Source: Trichomonas tenax
Lineage: Eukaryota; Parabasalia; Trichomonadida; Trichomonadidae
Assembly: GCA_023091735.1 (NCBI GenBank)
Contig: JALKBU010000028.1
Span: 62,001-126,000 of the forward strand
Length of the DNA: 64,000 nt
Direction: 5' to 3'
Below, piece by piece: positions 29,870 to 39,901 of the stretch. A program made the translations under genes and the position numbers. How positions within the stretch are numbered: position 1 is the stretch's first letter; each line of letters starts with the position of its first letter. The notes under the pieces are model-generated. The model made no database searches. It was not told the DNA's origin and saw only the letters and a list, made by a program, of their open reading frames with translations.

Positions 29870-32817
29870 TTTTATAAAGGTATGGAAACTTCGAAGCGCC
29901 ATAGCAATTTGCTTCAAACTCATAGTATATACTATATAGGTCCTAGAGACGCTATAGCTTGAAGCACTAAGGATATAAACAGTTGTGGGCTGAGATCAAT
30001 ATTTTCCAATATTATTTTAGAAATTTTTAAATAAAAATTTAAATACGGATCGGAAAAGTGATATTTTTGCTTTGTCTTCGGGCAATACAAATATGCAAAA
30101 AATTCGGGCCTCCTGCTAACAAAATCAACAAATGAATTTCAAAGAATAACTTATATGTCCTCATTCCTTTTCTCCTCCTTCTATTCTCTTTTCCTCGTAT
30201 TTTTCTCGATCTTAATTCAAATTTTCATTATTAATAATTGAAAATCAAACAAAAATAAGAATTTAGATAACAAAAGAAATATAATTTAGATATACTGCAT
30301 GCTAACTTTGTTTTATTTCAAACATAAAAATCAAATCGGAATTATTACGAAAACTTTAAAGGACTATGGTTAAAGGATAACTTCAGCTTCATTGAGCGAA
30401 GTTGTAACAGAGTAAACGTTGCATAACGACTTTTTTTACATTTTTTACAACTGAATGCATCCTCATTAACTTTGTTCAATCATCGATTCTATGAGGACGT
30501 TGTTGTAAAATGAATTCGAATTTTTCGATAAATATGAAATGAAATAAGTAAGTCATTAGTTGGGTAGTTTGTATATCATTTTCGATGAGGAATGTATGGG
30601 TAAACTGAAAATAGCTTGTCATTCGAATGCATTCTGATGTCATAAATTGATTTTGAATTTTCTGCAAAAACATGACGTGGAAGTGATTGATTTCTTGCTC
30701 TGTGTATTGCAGAGCGAATAATGAAGCATAAAAGCGTAATATTGAAATGCGAAAAATTTGGACTGCAAAAAAGGAACTGTTTGATAAATACATTATGGAT
30801 CATTTGAGTAATGATGATGTTTTTCTTGCTTCACAACTCTGTAATTTAACAATTATATGATATGGGAGGAAGTTTGCGGATGTTTTCAGATAAATAGATA
30901 GCATTTAGCAGCACTTGCTGTGCCTGGATGCATTTAGTCCAATGAACCCGCCGAATTTGATATTTTCAGTGAGTGCTGCAATGAAACTAGTGTTGCTTGG
31001 AATGTCACTTTTGTTGATCAAGTTGTCACTTTCCGAAATGGAATTGAGAGGAAAAGAACGATTATTTACGATTATTGTCCATTAAAAGTGACATACTTTA
31101 GGCAGCCCCTTTAATACTTTGGGTGAATAACCCAACAATGTATTGAAAAATTTGAGATTTTGAAATTTTTGGAGCATCACATTGTAAACCTAAAATAAAT
31201 CAATTAGCATTATTTATTTTTCAAAATTTTCAAGATTTTTCTATTGAAAGATCAGAAAACACATAAAAATGACATAAATAATGTTCAAAACATAATGGTC
31301 GGGCACTCAATGGAGAGAAAATAAAATGGCCGAACAATCTGGTAGGACAATTTCCGATCCGTAAATTTAAACTATTAGAAGATGAGCATAAAAAAACCAA
31401 TATAGGCGGAAGCTAATAATACACATGATACTATATTAGAAGCCCTATAAATATATAAGGTTGGATTGAGTCTAGGATATTTACATGCTCCTAGCTAGGA
31501 CGCTGTCAAAAAAAAAAACCAAGTGGAGATAATGCGATCTTATAGTTTATTTTTAAAGGCTCTCTTTACATTAATTAATGGCAAATTTGTATTAAGTAGG
31601 CATTGAGTTCAACTGCGGAGAGTGGTATTTTTTTCACATTTCTTGAGTTATAAAAATTTACAATCAAAATAAATGAATAGAAAGTAATAATTGTAAGCTC
31701 ATACTATGGATTCATAATGTATTCACACAAGAAAATTGTGTGGTATGCCACTTCTTAACAAAGATGACTTCAATTGGGATATCATATCGAAAAATACAAA
31801 TTGTCGTGTTTTTTCAAAGGATAAACTGAATGAGAAAGCACATAATATGATCGCATTATGTATTTACGCACTTGCCTCGATTATTTTCATAAAATGTGAT
31901 GGATTAACGTATTTTGATTTTTGACACAAATATTACATGTCAAAATTTTAATGTGCAACACCTGCAACCAAATCATTCCTCAGATATACGTAATTTGACA
32001 GAAAACACATCCAAAAATCTACTGATATTAACAGTATCCATTTATTTTCATACTTTAATTTGATCAAATTATAATTCTCAAATAAATTGACAACTGCTTG
32101 CACCACATACATTAACAACGAGATGAAATACATTTCAAATAGTCAGATGATGGTTTAGCATATCATTCGTAGAAAGCATGATCACATCTCATTACCCAAC
32201 TGTTTTTATCCTTAGTAATTACTCATATATACTCAATTTTGTTAGGAAAATATACATTTACTCTAGCTGCCGAAAAGCTAGGGAAATTCTTGAGATATAA
32301 AAATCGGATTTTTAATACATATATTTGATTGAAGTAATAGAGCTGATATGACAATGTATGAGGTTCTGCACTAGAATCGAGGCGTTTCAATCACTTTGAA
32401 ATTAATATGGAGATTTACAAATAAAGGATGAGTTCTAATTTCTGCACCACTATTCTAAAGAATAGTTTGACAAGTATCCTATCTTATGTAATATATAATA
32501 ATCATCTATATATTCTAGAAAAAAACTTTTGCTGCATCAGCATTCGTCCGTTGATTTTATGATTTTCGAACCTCTATTATTGAAGTTTGATAGTAGTTTG
32601 CTAATAAAAAATTATCATGTGTATAATTTTGCTATATATCAGATTTTCATTCTTAATTAAATATTTTTGATCTTCAAAGTTGCCTTAAGAGCTTCACTAT
32701 TTAGATAACAATCAAATTCATTAAAAGGAGTATAATTTCAATGTGTTTGAATTGAGAGGATTTCGAAAAAAATTTCCAATTTAAAGAAAGATAGAAAGAA
32801 TTATTTATTAAAACATC
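29870..32817. other. Long intergenic region, possibly with decayed sequence
   Basis: Nearly 3 kb without a convincing gene. The 13-mer TACGGATCGGAAA (30044-30056) recurs inverted at 31351-31363, which could be terminal repeats of a decayed insertion. A frame on the plus strand around 30935-31103 translates to a plausible protein remnant. A motif copy TTACATGTCAAAA lies at 31933-31945. Open frames on the minus strand at 30476-30803 overlap one another and match nothing I know. Confidence 0.4.
30935..31103 (+). pseudogene. Possible protein-coding remnant
   Basis: The plus strand reads without stops for about 55 codons. It includes CCNETSVAWNVTFVDQVVTF followed by RNGIERKRTIIYDYCPLKVT, then a TAA. 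There is no ATG; a TAG precedes it. Its base composition is richer in GC than its surroundings and the peptide looks like a secreted or beta-rich fragment. I cannot name the parent family. Confidence 0.3.
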
Positions 32818-33819
32818 TTATTGAGCGAGGTGTTCAAGAGCGATTCTCTTCTCGTTGAAGAGATCGTTTTCTGTGAAGTCCAACTTCTCGCGGAGCCAGT
32901 CGTTAACCTTGAAGCCCTCGACAACATGGATGTGACCATCCTTGTCGACAGTGCATGGGAAGGAGAAAACGACGCCTGGCTTGATGCCATATGGGTTGCC
33001 CTCTGGAACTGGGATACCCATGGAAAGGACCTCTCCTGACTTTGTACCGAATAACCAGGCCTTCATATGCTGGATGGAAGCCTTTGTTGGGGAGGCAGCG
33101 CTTGTGAAACCACGGTGCTCAAGAATATCCCAAGCACGGTGGCTGATCTTCTTGAAGAATATATCGAAAACGTAATCCTTGTCTAAGGCATCGATGACTT
33201 TCTGTTCCTTGCCATCCTTTGTGAATGTTGCCTGTGTAAGGTCAGCAACCATTGATTCACCATGATTACCCCAAACAACGATGTTGTGGATGTCCTGAAC
33301 ATCGACGTTCAACTTGGAAGCGATTTCGTAGTAAGCTCTGTTCAGATCGAGCATTGATAAGCTGCTGAAGTTTTCTGGCTTCAAGTTCTTAGCATGTAAC
33401 ATGGCGATCTCGCAGTTTGTGTTATCTGGGTTACCAATAACGAGGACCTTGCATGTTGGCTTAGCCCATTGAAAAAGGTACTCACCAGTGTTCTTGAAGA
33501 TTACACTGTTAGAGCTGATGAGGTCAGCACGAACCTGACCTGGCTTTAATGGCATGGAAGCAACCAAGAAGGCGCAATCAATGCCCTTGAAGGCTTCTTC
33601 TGGGTTTGTTGTAGCGACATAACCAGCTAAGTGTGGGAATGCGCAGTCCTCAAGCTCCATTGTGAGGGCTGTTAATCTGTTCATGGCTGGTGGGATATCG
33701 AAGAGATGTAAAACGACTGGACGATCTCCGTACAATTCGCCGCCGGCGATCCAGTGGCTGAGGATGTATCCGATCTGTCCTGCTGCTCCCGTGATGAGAA
33801 CGTGTGCTGCTTCACTCAT
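32818..33819 (-). CDS. L-lactate dehydrogenase of the trichomonad (MDH-derived) type
   Basis: This 333-residue protein belongs to the cytosolic malate dehydrogenase family, with GAAGQIG (11-17), Asp41 for NAD binding, Arg97, Asp158, Arg161 and His186 in the VWGNHGES motif. The specificity position is Leu91 (MPLKPG) rather than Arg. In Trichomonas vaginalis this same Leu91 defines LDH, which evolved from MDH within trichomonads, and changing it to Arg restores MDH activity. I therefore infer reduction of pyruvate to lactate with NADH in the cytosol. The frame opens at 33846 (MFKMIHFYT), but the initiator TTCATTTTT lies inside that extension, so the start is MSEAAH at 33819. Codon usage is strongly biased and GC-rich, as in highly expressed genes. 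A 3' TAATAAAT follows the stop region. Confidence 0.88.
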   Translation of the reverse strand: MSEAAHVLITGAAGQIGYILSHWIAGGELYGDRPVVLHLFDIPPAMNRLTALTMELEDCAFPHLAGYVATTNPEEAFKGIDCAFLVASMPLKPGQVRADLISSNSVIFKNTGEYLFQWAKPTCKVLVIGNPDNTNCEIAMLHAKNLKPENFSSLSMLDLNRAYYEIASKLNVDVQDIHNIVVWGNHGESMVADLTQATFTKDGKEQKVIDALDKDYVFDIFFKKISHRAWDILEHRGFTSAASPTKASIQHMKAWLFGTKSGEVLSMGIPVPEGNPYGIKPGVVFSFPCTVDKDGHIHVVEGFKVNDWLREKLDFTENDLFNEKRIALEHLAQ

Positions 33820-33824
33820 TGTGT

Positions 33825-33832
33825 AAAAATGA
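33825..33832 (-). promoter_or_regulatory. Inr-type initiator of the LDH gene
   Basis: The minus strand reads TTCATTTTTACACAATG. The presumed +1 A is about 11 nt before the ATG, which decides against the longer reading frame. Confidence 0.6.
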
Positions 33833-35046
33833 ATCATTTTAAACACCTCTCAAATTATGACCTCTTTAGTTATCAATTTTTCTTAGTCAGACAAAAAATT
33901 CACTGTCTTCTCTTAAAACATTTCAATGCTGTATGTTCATACAATTTTCTTTTCGTATTTGTAATCAACTCACAACATAAGGCAGATATAAGTGAGAACG
34001 AAAAAAATTCTATGATTTATCTAAAGTTTTCCCAATTTTAACATTACGACAATTTCTGAATCTTGAAGTTTGATTTTACACTGTGAAAAAGAGAATCAAA
34101 ATTTAGCCAATATATTTTTTTCTATGACTTCTTTCAATTTATCTATTATGTATAGGATATGTTTTGCATTGATTTTACGCAACATTTTGAAAAGTTCATT
34201 GTTTTTGTAGAAAGATTCCGAATTTATCATTTCTGTATTTGTAGTCGGGTTTAAAATTGATATTCGAAGAGAAAATGAATGTTTTGTTTTTTGATTCAAT
34301 CTGTTTCGGTTCAAAATTTTGAGGGGTTATCGCCAACATCCCCTAATTTTAGTAAAAATGTAAAGACTAACGGGTTCTGTAGCACACATGCTTTAGAGGG
34401 TCTTCTAACTGCCTGTGTTCAAAAAATTTAGATTTATCTACAATTCTAGTCCCAGAACTCGAATTTTGCTATATCTTGACATGTAAACACCATATTCGTC
34501 ATGTAAATTATCAAATTTGTCTATATCTTTTTGAGCCACTTGATACTCACTATATCATCATGGCTTACTTCTTAAATTCTAACACAGACTCATACTGATA
34601 ACAAAGAACATTGTGCAATGATCTGTAGAACTTTTTCTAAGTATATCAATGATTGCGGAAATATGTTAGCTCAAAAGCATTTTGATTCATTTATATGTGC
34701 TTAAATAAAAATTCATAATAGTTTTGAATATGTTTTATTGTATGGTATCACTTGTAATAGTTGCCATAGATGAAGCAAATCTTGTTTTTTGTATTCAAGG
34801 AAACGTATGCAAAACTTTAGACAAATCCATGCTAATATAACAGAATACTATTATCATTTCACATAACATAGAAGAAAGCAACATATCCAAATTGTTCGTA
34901 GAGAAATTATTGCATCAATGAACATGTCATTGGATGATTTACTCAAGATTAGATAATATCATTGATAAAGACTAATATATTATGAATTTTCTCTAATGCA
35001 AAATAGTGTATTATATGAACAAGTAATTTTATTCTAAACAAAACAA
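33833..35046. other. Intergenic region
   Basis: This region lies between the LDH promoter and the 3' end of Sld5. It holds a G-run/C-run pair (AGGGGTTATC...CATCCCCT, about 34322-34345) like those upstream of Sld5, and a motif copy at 34475-34487. A minus-strand frame at 34096-34314 opens at TTG and its LRKINAKHILYIIDKLKEVI segment is coiled-coil-like, but support is too weak to call it. Confidence 0.35.
34475..34507 (+). promoter_or_regulatory. TTTGACAWGTAAA motif copy
   Basis: CTTGACATGTAAAC (34475-34488), followed 10 bp later by a half copy CGTCATGTAAAT. Confidence 0.35.
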
Positions 35047-35640
35047 TTAGATGAAAAAGATATCACTAGTTCTATAAAGATGTTCGATAGAATCATATCT
35101 TGCGAAGTATATCTGATCTTTGACAATATCTATTGGTTCTGATGATGATCCTTCAGACAAAGATTGAGCGCCTCTGTTATTGAGGGCTATGAAGAAAACA
35201 AAACCATGGTCTATTTCGACTTCACTTTCTGGTGTAAACTCAAGAGCCGCTGGTCCTTGGTTCTTTATCATTGCGGCTGTGATATTATTAACAAACTGAA
35301 GTTCAACTTTCGAGAGATTTGAGTCATCTGGATTGATTCCACGCTCTATGTACTTCGTAATCTTATCGAATCTTGTCTTGATATAAGCTCTGAGCATATA
35401 TTTGATTCTTAATAATTCGAGTTCTTGCGCTTGACGAATTCTGCGCATGATTTGCGATTGGCTTAAATCCGGACCATTTCCATCTTTCATCTGTTCACGT
35501 TGTTCTTCAAACTTTTCAACTTCTTCGTCCACCAATTTCTTTAGCGTTTCGAATGGCTCTGACTTATAAGGCAAAATGAAGTCTGTCGATTTCTCATTGC
35601 TTATGTCCTGAAGAAGCTGCTTAATCAGTTCTTCACTCAT
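35047..35640 (-). CDS. SLD5: GINS complex subunit Sld5
   Basis: This 197-residue protein is a subunit of the GINS tetramer, which joins Mcm2-7 and Cdc45 to form the replicative helicase. The A domain holds the family signature ELELLRIKYMLRAYIKTR, followed by KITKYI and LSKVELQFV, and the short C-terminal B domain has the typical GFVFFIA and DQIYFARYDSI strands. The length is close to animal and yeast Sld5 (220-294), slightly short. The frame runs back to 35673, but the initiator TTCATAAAG (35644-35651) falls within that extension, so MSEELIKQ at 35640 is the start. The 5' flank is the unusual alternating G-run/C-run array shared with the divergent beta-helix gene. Confidence 0.88.
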   Translation of the reverse strand: MSEELIKQLLQDISNEKSTDFILPYKSEPFETLKKLVDEEVEKFEEQREQMKDGNGPDLSQSQIMRRIRQAQELELLRIKYMLRAYIKTRFDKITKYIERGINPDDSNLSKVELQFVNNITAAMIKNQGPAALEFTPESEVEIDHGFVFFIALNNRGAQSLSEGSSSEPIDIVKDQIYFARYDSIEHLYRTSDIFFI

Positions 35641-35643
35641 TGA

Positions 35644-35651
35644 CTTTATGA
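35644..35651 (-). promoter_or_regulatory. Inr-type initiator of Sld5
   Basis: The minus strand reads TTCATAAAGTCAATG. The +1 A would lie about 9 nt before the ATG. Confidence 0.55.
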
Positions 35652-35656
35652 AAACA

Positions 35657-35863
35657 GGGGTAATAAGATTCATACCCTTAAATTACAAAAATACAGGGCC
35701 TAACTATTACCAACCCCTTTTTAAATGAAACCGCTTTTCTTTTCAATAAATATAGGGGTGAATTCGAGATCACCCCTTTTTATTTTTTATAATTCAAGGG
35801 GGAATAAAATGCACACCCTAGAATATTGGTTAAACCAAATAGGGGCAAATAAAAGTTAGACCC
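35657..35863. repeat. Alternating G-run/C-run array (tandem mini inverted repeats)
   Basis: Ten runs of three to five G or C alternate strictly: G (35657), C (35675), G (35696), C (35714), G (35755), C (35773), G (35798), C (35816), G (35842), C (35861). One pair is a perfect 8-bp inverted repeat, AGGGGTGA/TCACCCCT (35754-35777). The array fills the space between the divergent starts of Sld5 and the beta-helix gene and overlaps the Sld5 initiator. The surrounding DNA is strongly AT-rich, so this is not background. Confidence 0.65.
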
Positions 35864-35879
35864 TTAGATTTATAATATC

Positions 35880-36935
35880 ATGAATAGCCGGGATGGAATT
35901 CATGCGATTTTGGCGACAAAAATCTTTATAGAGTCATCGGTGTGGCAGATAACAGACAGATTAGTTGCAGGATTCAACGGAATCAATGTAACTTATGCGC
36001 ATTTTTCGAATTTAAAGAATCCAGCGATTTCTGGTGGAGCAATTCTATGTTTTGCTCCAATTAGACTCTATAACTGTGCATTTGAGCTATGCGAAGCCAA
36101 AAATGGTGGAGCAATCGCAGATCACAGTCATTTCACAGGAAAATACTTAACATTTAGAAGTTGTAAAGCAATTAACAATGCAGGAAGCTTATACCACTTA
36201 AGTAAGTGCTTAGCAAACTTCCATCTTAATAATTCAATTTTTTCAAACTCAAGGGCCAATTATTTCGGAACAATGGCTAAAAGATCGCATGGAACAACAT
36301 CTGTACAATCCGTTAACTTTACAAATTCAGCCGCAAACGAATGCGTTGGCGCTGTAGAATTCGAAAACGGTGGATATGAAATTAGATTCTTAACATTCTC
36401 AAAATCAAAGTCAAATGCTCACAACGGTTGTGCTGTTTTTCGTACACCAATGCGTTTTACAATGGATAATTGCATCTTCAAATGTTGCGAACATCGTTCA
36501 TTCGCTGAGCAAGCAGCGGCAGCATTACTGATGTATTCTGCACCACCTGGTGCCAAAGTTGCGTATTGCTACTTCTTGCACAATATATATGCTGACTCTT
36601 TCACTGTTTCTATATGTGACGCTCCGCTATCAATAGAGTACTGTATATTTTCTGGTATTCAGAAGAAAGAAGTCAATTTTAGAAATGCAAATTTGAAAGA
36701 ATGTTCATTTAATCAGGATTTCGATATTCCTGTTTTCAATGACATCGTCCTCGGTTTTCATCGTGAAAAGAAAGCACCTGGGTTTGATGATCGCATTGAT
36801 TATAACCAAATAATCAATTCTGTATCAATTTCTTTGATATCTGGTCTTGTTTTTGCTATATTATTCAGTTTTATCTATTCTAGGTTCTATTCTGTATACT
36901 ATAAGTATACAAAACACGGAAGAACTGTTTTGTAA
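35880..36935 (+). CDS. Beta-helix (Pmp-like) membrane protein
   Basis: This 351-residue protein has a repetitive beta-helix-like ectodomain (about residues 20-290). Turns recur as GGAI, NGGA, NAGS and FxxCxF-type strands (AISGGAILCF, NGGAIADHS, CIFKCC, YCIFSG). A single transmembrane helix follows at about 314-332 (SVSISLISGLVFAILFSFIY), then a short basic, Tyr-rich tail (YYKYTKHGRTVL). This is the layout of trichomonad surface proteins related to chlamydial polymorphic membrane proteins: outside, one helix, short cytosolic tail. No N-terminal signal peptide is visible, so the N-terminus may be truncated or the protein may use the helix as anchor. The ATG is preceded in frame by a TAG. The fold resembles the Cys-rich family at 53.9-61.1 kb but the sequence is only distantly similar. 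Confidence 0.68.
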   Translation: MNSRDGIHAILATKIFIESSVWQITDRLVAGFNGINVTYAHFSNLKNPAISGGAILCFAPIRLYNCAFELCEAKNGGAIADHSHFTGKYLTFRSCKAINNAGSLYHLSKCLANFHLNNSIFSNSRANYFGTMAKRSHGTTSVQSVNFTNSAANECVGAVEFENGGYEIRFLTFSKSKSNAHNGCAVFRTPMRFTMDNCIFKCCEHRSFAEQAAAALLMYSAPPGAKVAYCYFLHNIYADSFTVSICDAPLSIEYCIFSGIQKKEVNFRNANLKECSFNQDFDIPVFNDIVLGFHREKKAPGFDDRIDYNQIINSVSISLISGLVFAILFSFIYSRFYSVYYKYTKHGRTVL

Positions 36936-37341
36936 TTTATTTTTCTTTATTCGAGCGATTGAATTTATGGAATATTATTTACTCATCATAGAGAACCAAA
37001 TGCGCCCAAATTTCATCCTTGTTATTGTTTTAAATATAATCTTTAGAATACTTCATCAAAACATTCTCTTTCACTATTCGCACATCGTGATCATATTACT
37101 ATATATACAAAGGACAGTTGTGTGAAGTCAGAACTAAAACAATACATTTTTTCAATGTGATAAAATATCAATTAAATTAACAAGTACTGAAAATGTGGCC
37201 AATAGTTTGCTTTATAGTGAATATCAAGGCATTGATGGATTATGGTGGGAAATGCGATTTTAAATTCAGATAAATTGTGTTTTGAAGGTAAAAAACAATA
37301 AATAGTGGTAATTTAACAAAAATACAATTCATACACTTTAT
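36936..37341. other. Intergenic, convergent 3' flanks
   Basis: AT-rich. A 92-residue frame overlapping the end of the beta-helix gene is a shadow. Nothing else was recognised. Confidence 0.35.
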
Positions 37342-38349
37342 TTATGTCATCTTCTGCTTGGGACGAGATCTCACCGGGAAGTAAATCCTGGCCGAATTCT
37401 TGCATTTTATGAAATCTGTGTTAAATCTTGAAAACTGGAGTCTTATGCGTTGTCTTGAGAAAGTCTCTGAGTAGAACTTCATGAAATCCGATGTACTCAA
37501 AACTTTGCAATTAATATCAGGAAAATACTCTGTGAGCTTCTGCAACTCTTCCTATGACGGTCTATCTGATGTGTCCTGCCTAAGACACTTATCCACGATG
37601 TCTTCCAACACTTCACTTGCGTCGTTGACGAGTTCTATGTTGTCGTTTCTCGCATCAATAACATGATGTGCTTTGCTGGTGTACTTCCAAGGGAGGCATC
37701 CTGTGGCCAAAACGTGGATGGAAACACCCATAGCCCAAATATCAGATTTCTTTCCATCATATTTTTGACCTTTGAACATTTCAGGAGAGATATAATCTAA
37801 AGTACCTACAAAGGTACTTTCAGAAAACACTTCCTCACGTGCCAAGCCGAAGTCTATCAATTTTGGATGAAAGTTTTCATCAAACATAATATTCTCGGCT
37901 TTGATATCCAGATGAACAATTCCTCTTTGATGAATATAGTTTAAATCATCAAACAATTCATAAGTAATACAGATAAGTTCGTCTTGAGAAAATTTGAATC
38001 TTCTTTGGACGAATGAATACATATCACCCATCATACAGTACTACCTAACGATAAGGATCACATCCTTCAAGTAGAAGATGCAGTAGATCTTCGCAATGTT
38101 TGGATGTGATAATTGGGAGTGAAGACGTAATTTGTTTTCGACGTACTTAGTGATATTCTGTTTGCCGATCTCTTCTCTGTCAATGACCTTAATGGAAACT
38201 CTCTTATTGGTGTGCATGTCGAATCCAATTAAAACGACAGAAAAAGAGCCTCTGCCGATGATCCTGCAGATGTTGTAGCGACCTATGTGTTCGGAAATCT
38301 CCATTGTGCGATTGTTGCCATTGATGAGCATCGTGTGAGCTGTATTCAT
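37342..38349 (-). pseudogene. CAMK/SNF1-type protein kinase, disrupted by two in-frame TAG codons
   Basis: The minus-strand frame encodes a full Ser/Thr kinase domain without frameshift: the glycine loop IGRGSFSVV (31-39), Lys54 in VSIKVID, HLDIKAEN in the catalytic loop, DFGLA, and SPEMF in place of APE. The frame is broken by TAG at 38041-38043, exactly where the hinge Glu of the usual EYC should be (it reads IVR-stop-YCMMGDMYSF), and by TAG at 37552-37554 after DTSDRPS, where the domain continues EELQKLTEYF. A C-terminal tail follows to 37342. The catalytic-loop Arg of HRD is Leu. The neighbouring Snapin-like gene ends in TAG, so readthrough as a code change is unlikely. I infer a recent pseudogene; the N-terminal 102 residues could still be translated. 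Confidence 0.8.
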
Positions 38350-39901
38350 TATTTTAAAAATGATTTTTTACATCCCATTGAAAATGCATTGAAAACTTCT
38401 CAAAAATATTGCCATATAAACATCCTCTATAGATGAAGGGAATGTTTGTATAGTCAAAATCTTCAGAATTCAAATTTCCGTTTCAGAGCAATTTGAAAAT
38501 TAGGAGAAAACACTGTTAAAAAGAGATTTTTACATTTATTAGTATTTTCATATTTAATTGGTATAGGCGAGGATTTAAAAAGAAAAGTTTTTCTCGTGAA
38601 AATGAAAAAACTAAGTGTTACGATTCACCTTCTCAATTTTTCTGAGTGTTAAAGAGTCATCTAAAACATTGTTTAATTTTGATCCGTGTATGATCAACAA
38701 CAAGTTATCATAAAATAAACTATTTTTTTTTCACTTCACTAAATGACAGAAGATCTCGTTCTTCTGGGCCTTTTTTGAAGAAAGGCGGTTATCTCAACGT
38801 GCTTAAAAAATAATCCAAGACAAGCTTTTCAATGCCGTGTTTCTTACGTTATATAAAAATTAATAATTTCTGAAGAAAAAATGAGTTTCCCTGACGATAT
38901 TTTTCATTTTTAAACTCATCAAAGAGTCAATATTCTGATACACGTTATGATAAATTAAGAAGTTTACAATTCCGTTTTTTTTATGTTCTTTTGTGTTTTC
39001 TCCTTTGGAATTCAGTTTCTATTACTTTTCACTCTAAATTTTCTCACATAAACAAATTTTCCCTTTTTGGCATTATATTCTTTTCTTGTTATTCTAAACA
39101 CAGAAAAAGTTGTAAAAAGTCTCTCATGTTATACAAAAAATCAATAATAGCTGTAAACATTTTACGACACATGATCACTTTGACATTGTTTTATAATGTT
39201 TGTTGCATCAAAATACGGTAAAGATGAAAATATTCAATTATTTTTTGAATTCTTGATGATAAAATGTAGATTCACTCGCACATATGAAATCTCTTGACTG
39301 CATATATAGCTTTGATCATTCCAAAACGAACTTCTTTGAAATTTTATCCGATAATTTTGTTTATGAAGCGGATTATAGTTAGTTTCTTCATATAAATGAT
39401 ACACATTAGGGTTTCATTTTATATTTGCATGATTTAAATAACCATATGTGTCTATTTGAAAAAGATTGTCAAATAAATTCATAAATAAATTCGTTACATG
39501 CATCTACATGCATATAACAACAATATAAAGTTTAAATTGAGTCAGTTCCATTTCATAAAATGAGACCAAGACCATTATTTTATTGTTTTCAAATTGATTT
39601 CTCACCAAATATCTCTATTATATACTATTACCAAATACAATTTCATGCTTTAGGACAATTTCATACTAAATGCTCAATAAAACGAGAAATATCATCATTA
39701 TAATCCGAACTTTGTTTAAGCACATTCTATATCATTATAGGACAGTGTTCTATGCAAAAAAAAAACACTTCCAACATGTCCACAGTATATGTAGAAACTG
39801 CCCCCGATCATATATAAACCATATTTCATTTCCAAAATTTTGATTTATTTTCGTATAAAAATAATTTTTAAAATTCGGATTATAATCATATAAAAATTTA
39901 A
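38350..39901. other. Intergenic region of about 1.5 kb
   Basis: Strongly AT-rich with poly-T and poly-A tracts. No gene, RNA gene or clear repeat was recognised. It is bounded by the kinase pseudogene's start and the BEACH gene's 3' end. Confidence 0.4.

Noticed and set aside
30476..30803. Two overlapping minus-strand frames of 75-105 codons
   Set aside because: Overlap in different frames, no supportable start, no similarity recognised.
31736..31924. 62-residue plus-strand frame
   Set aside because: Low-complexity coding statistics and no similarity; TTACATGTCAAAA follows directly.
33820..33846. Nine-residue N-terminal extension of LDH
   Set aside because: The initiator lies inside it, so it would not be transcribed in full; numbering also fits the shorter start.
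34096..34314. Minus-strand frame with coiled-coil-like residues
   Set aside because: Opens at TTG and lacks promoter or family support.
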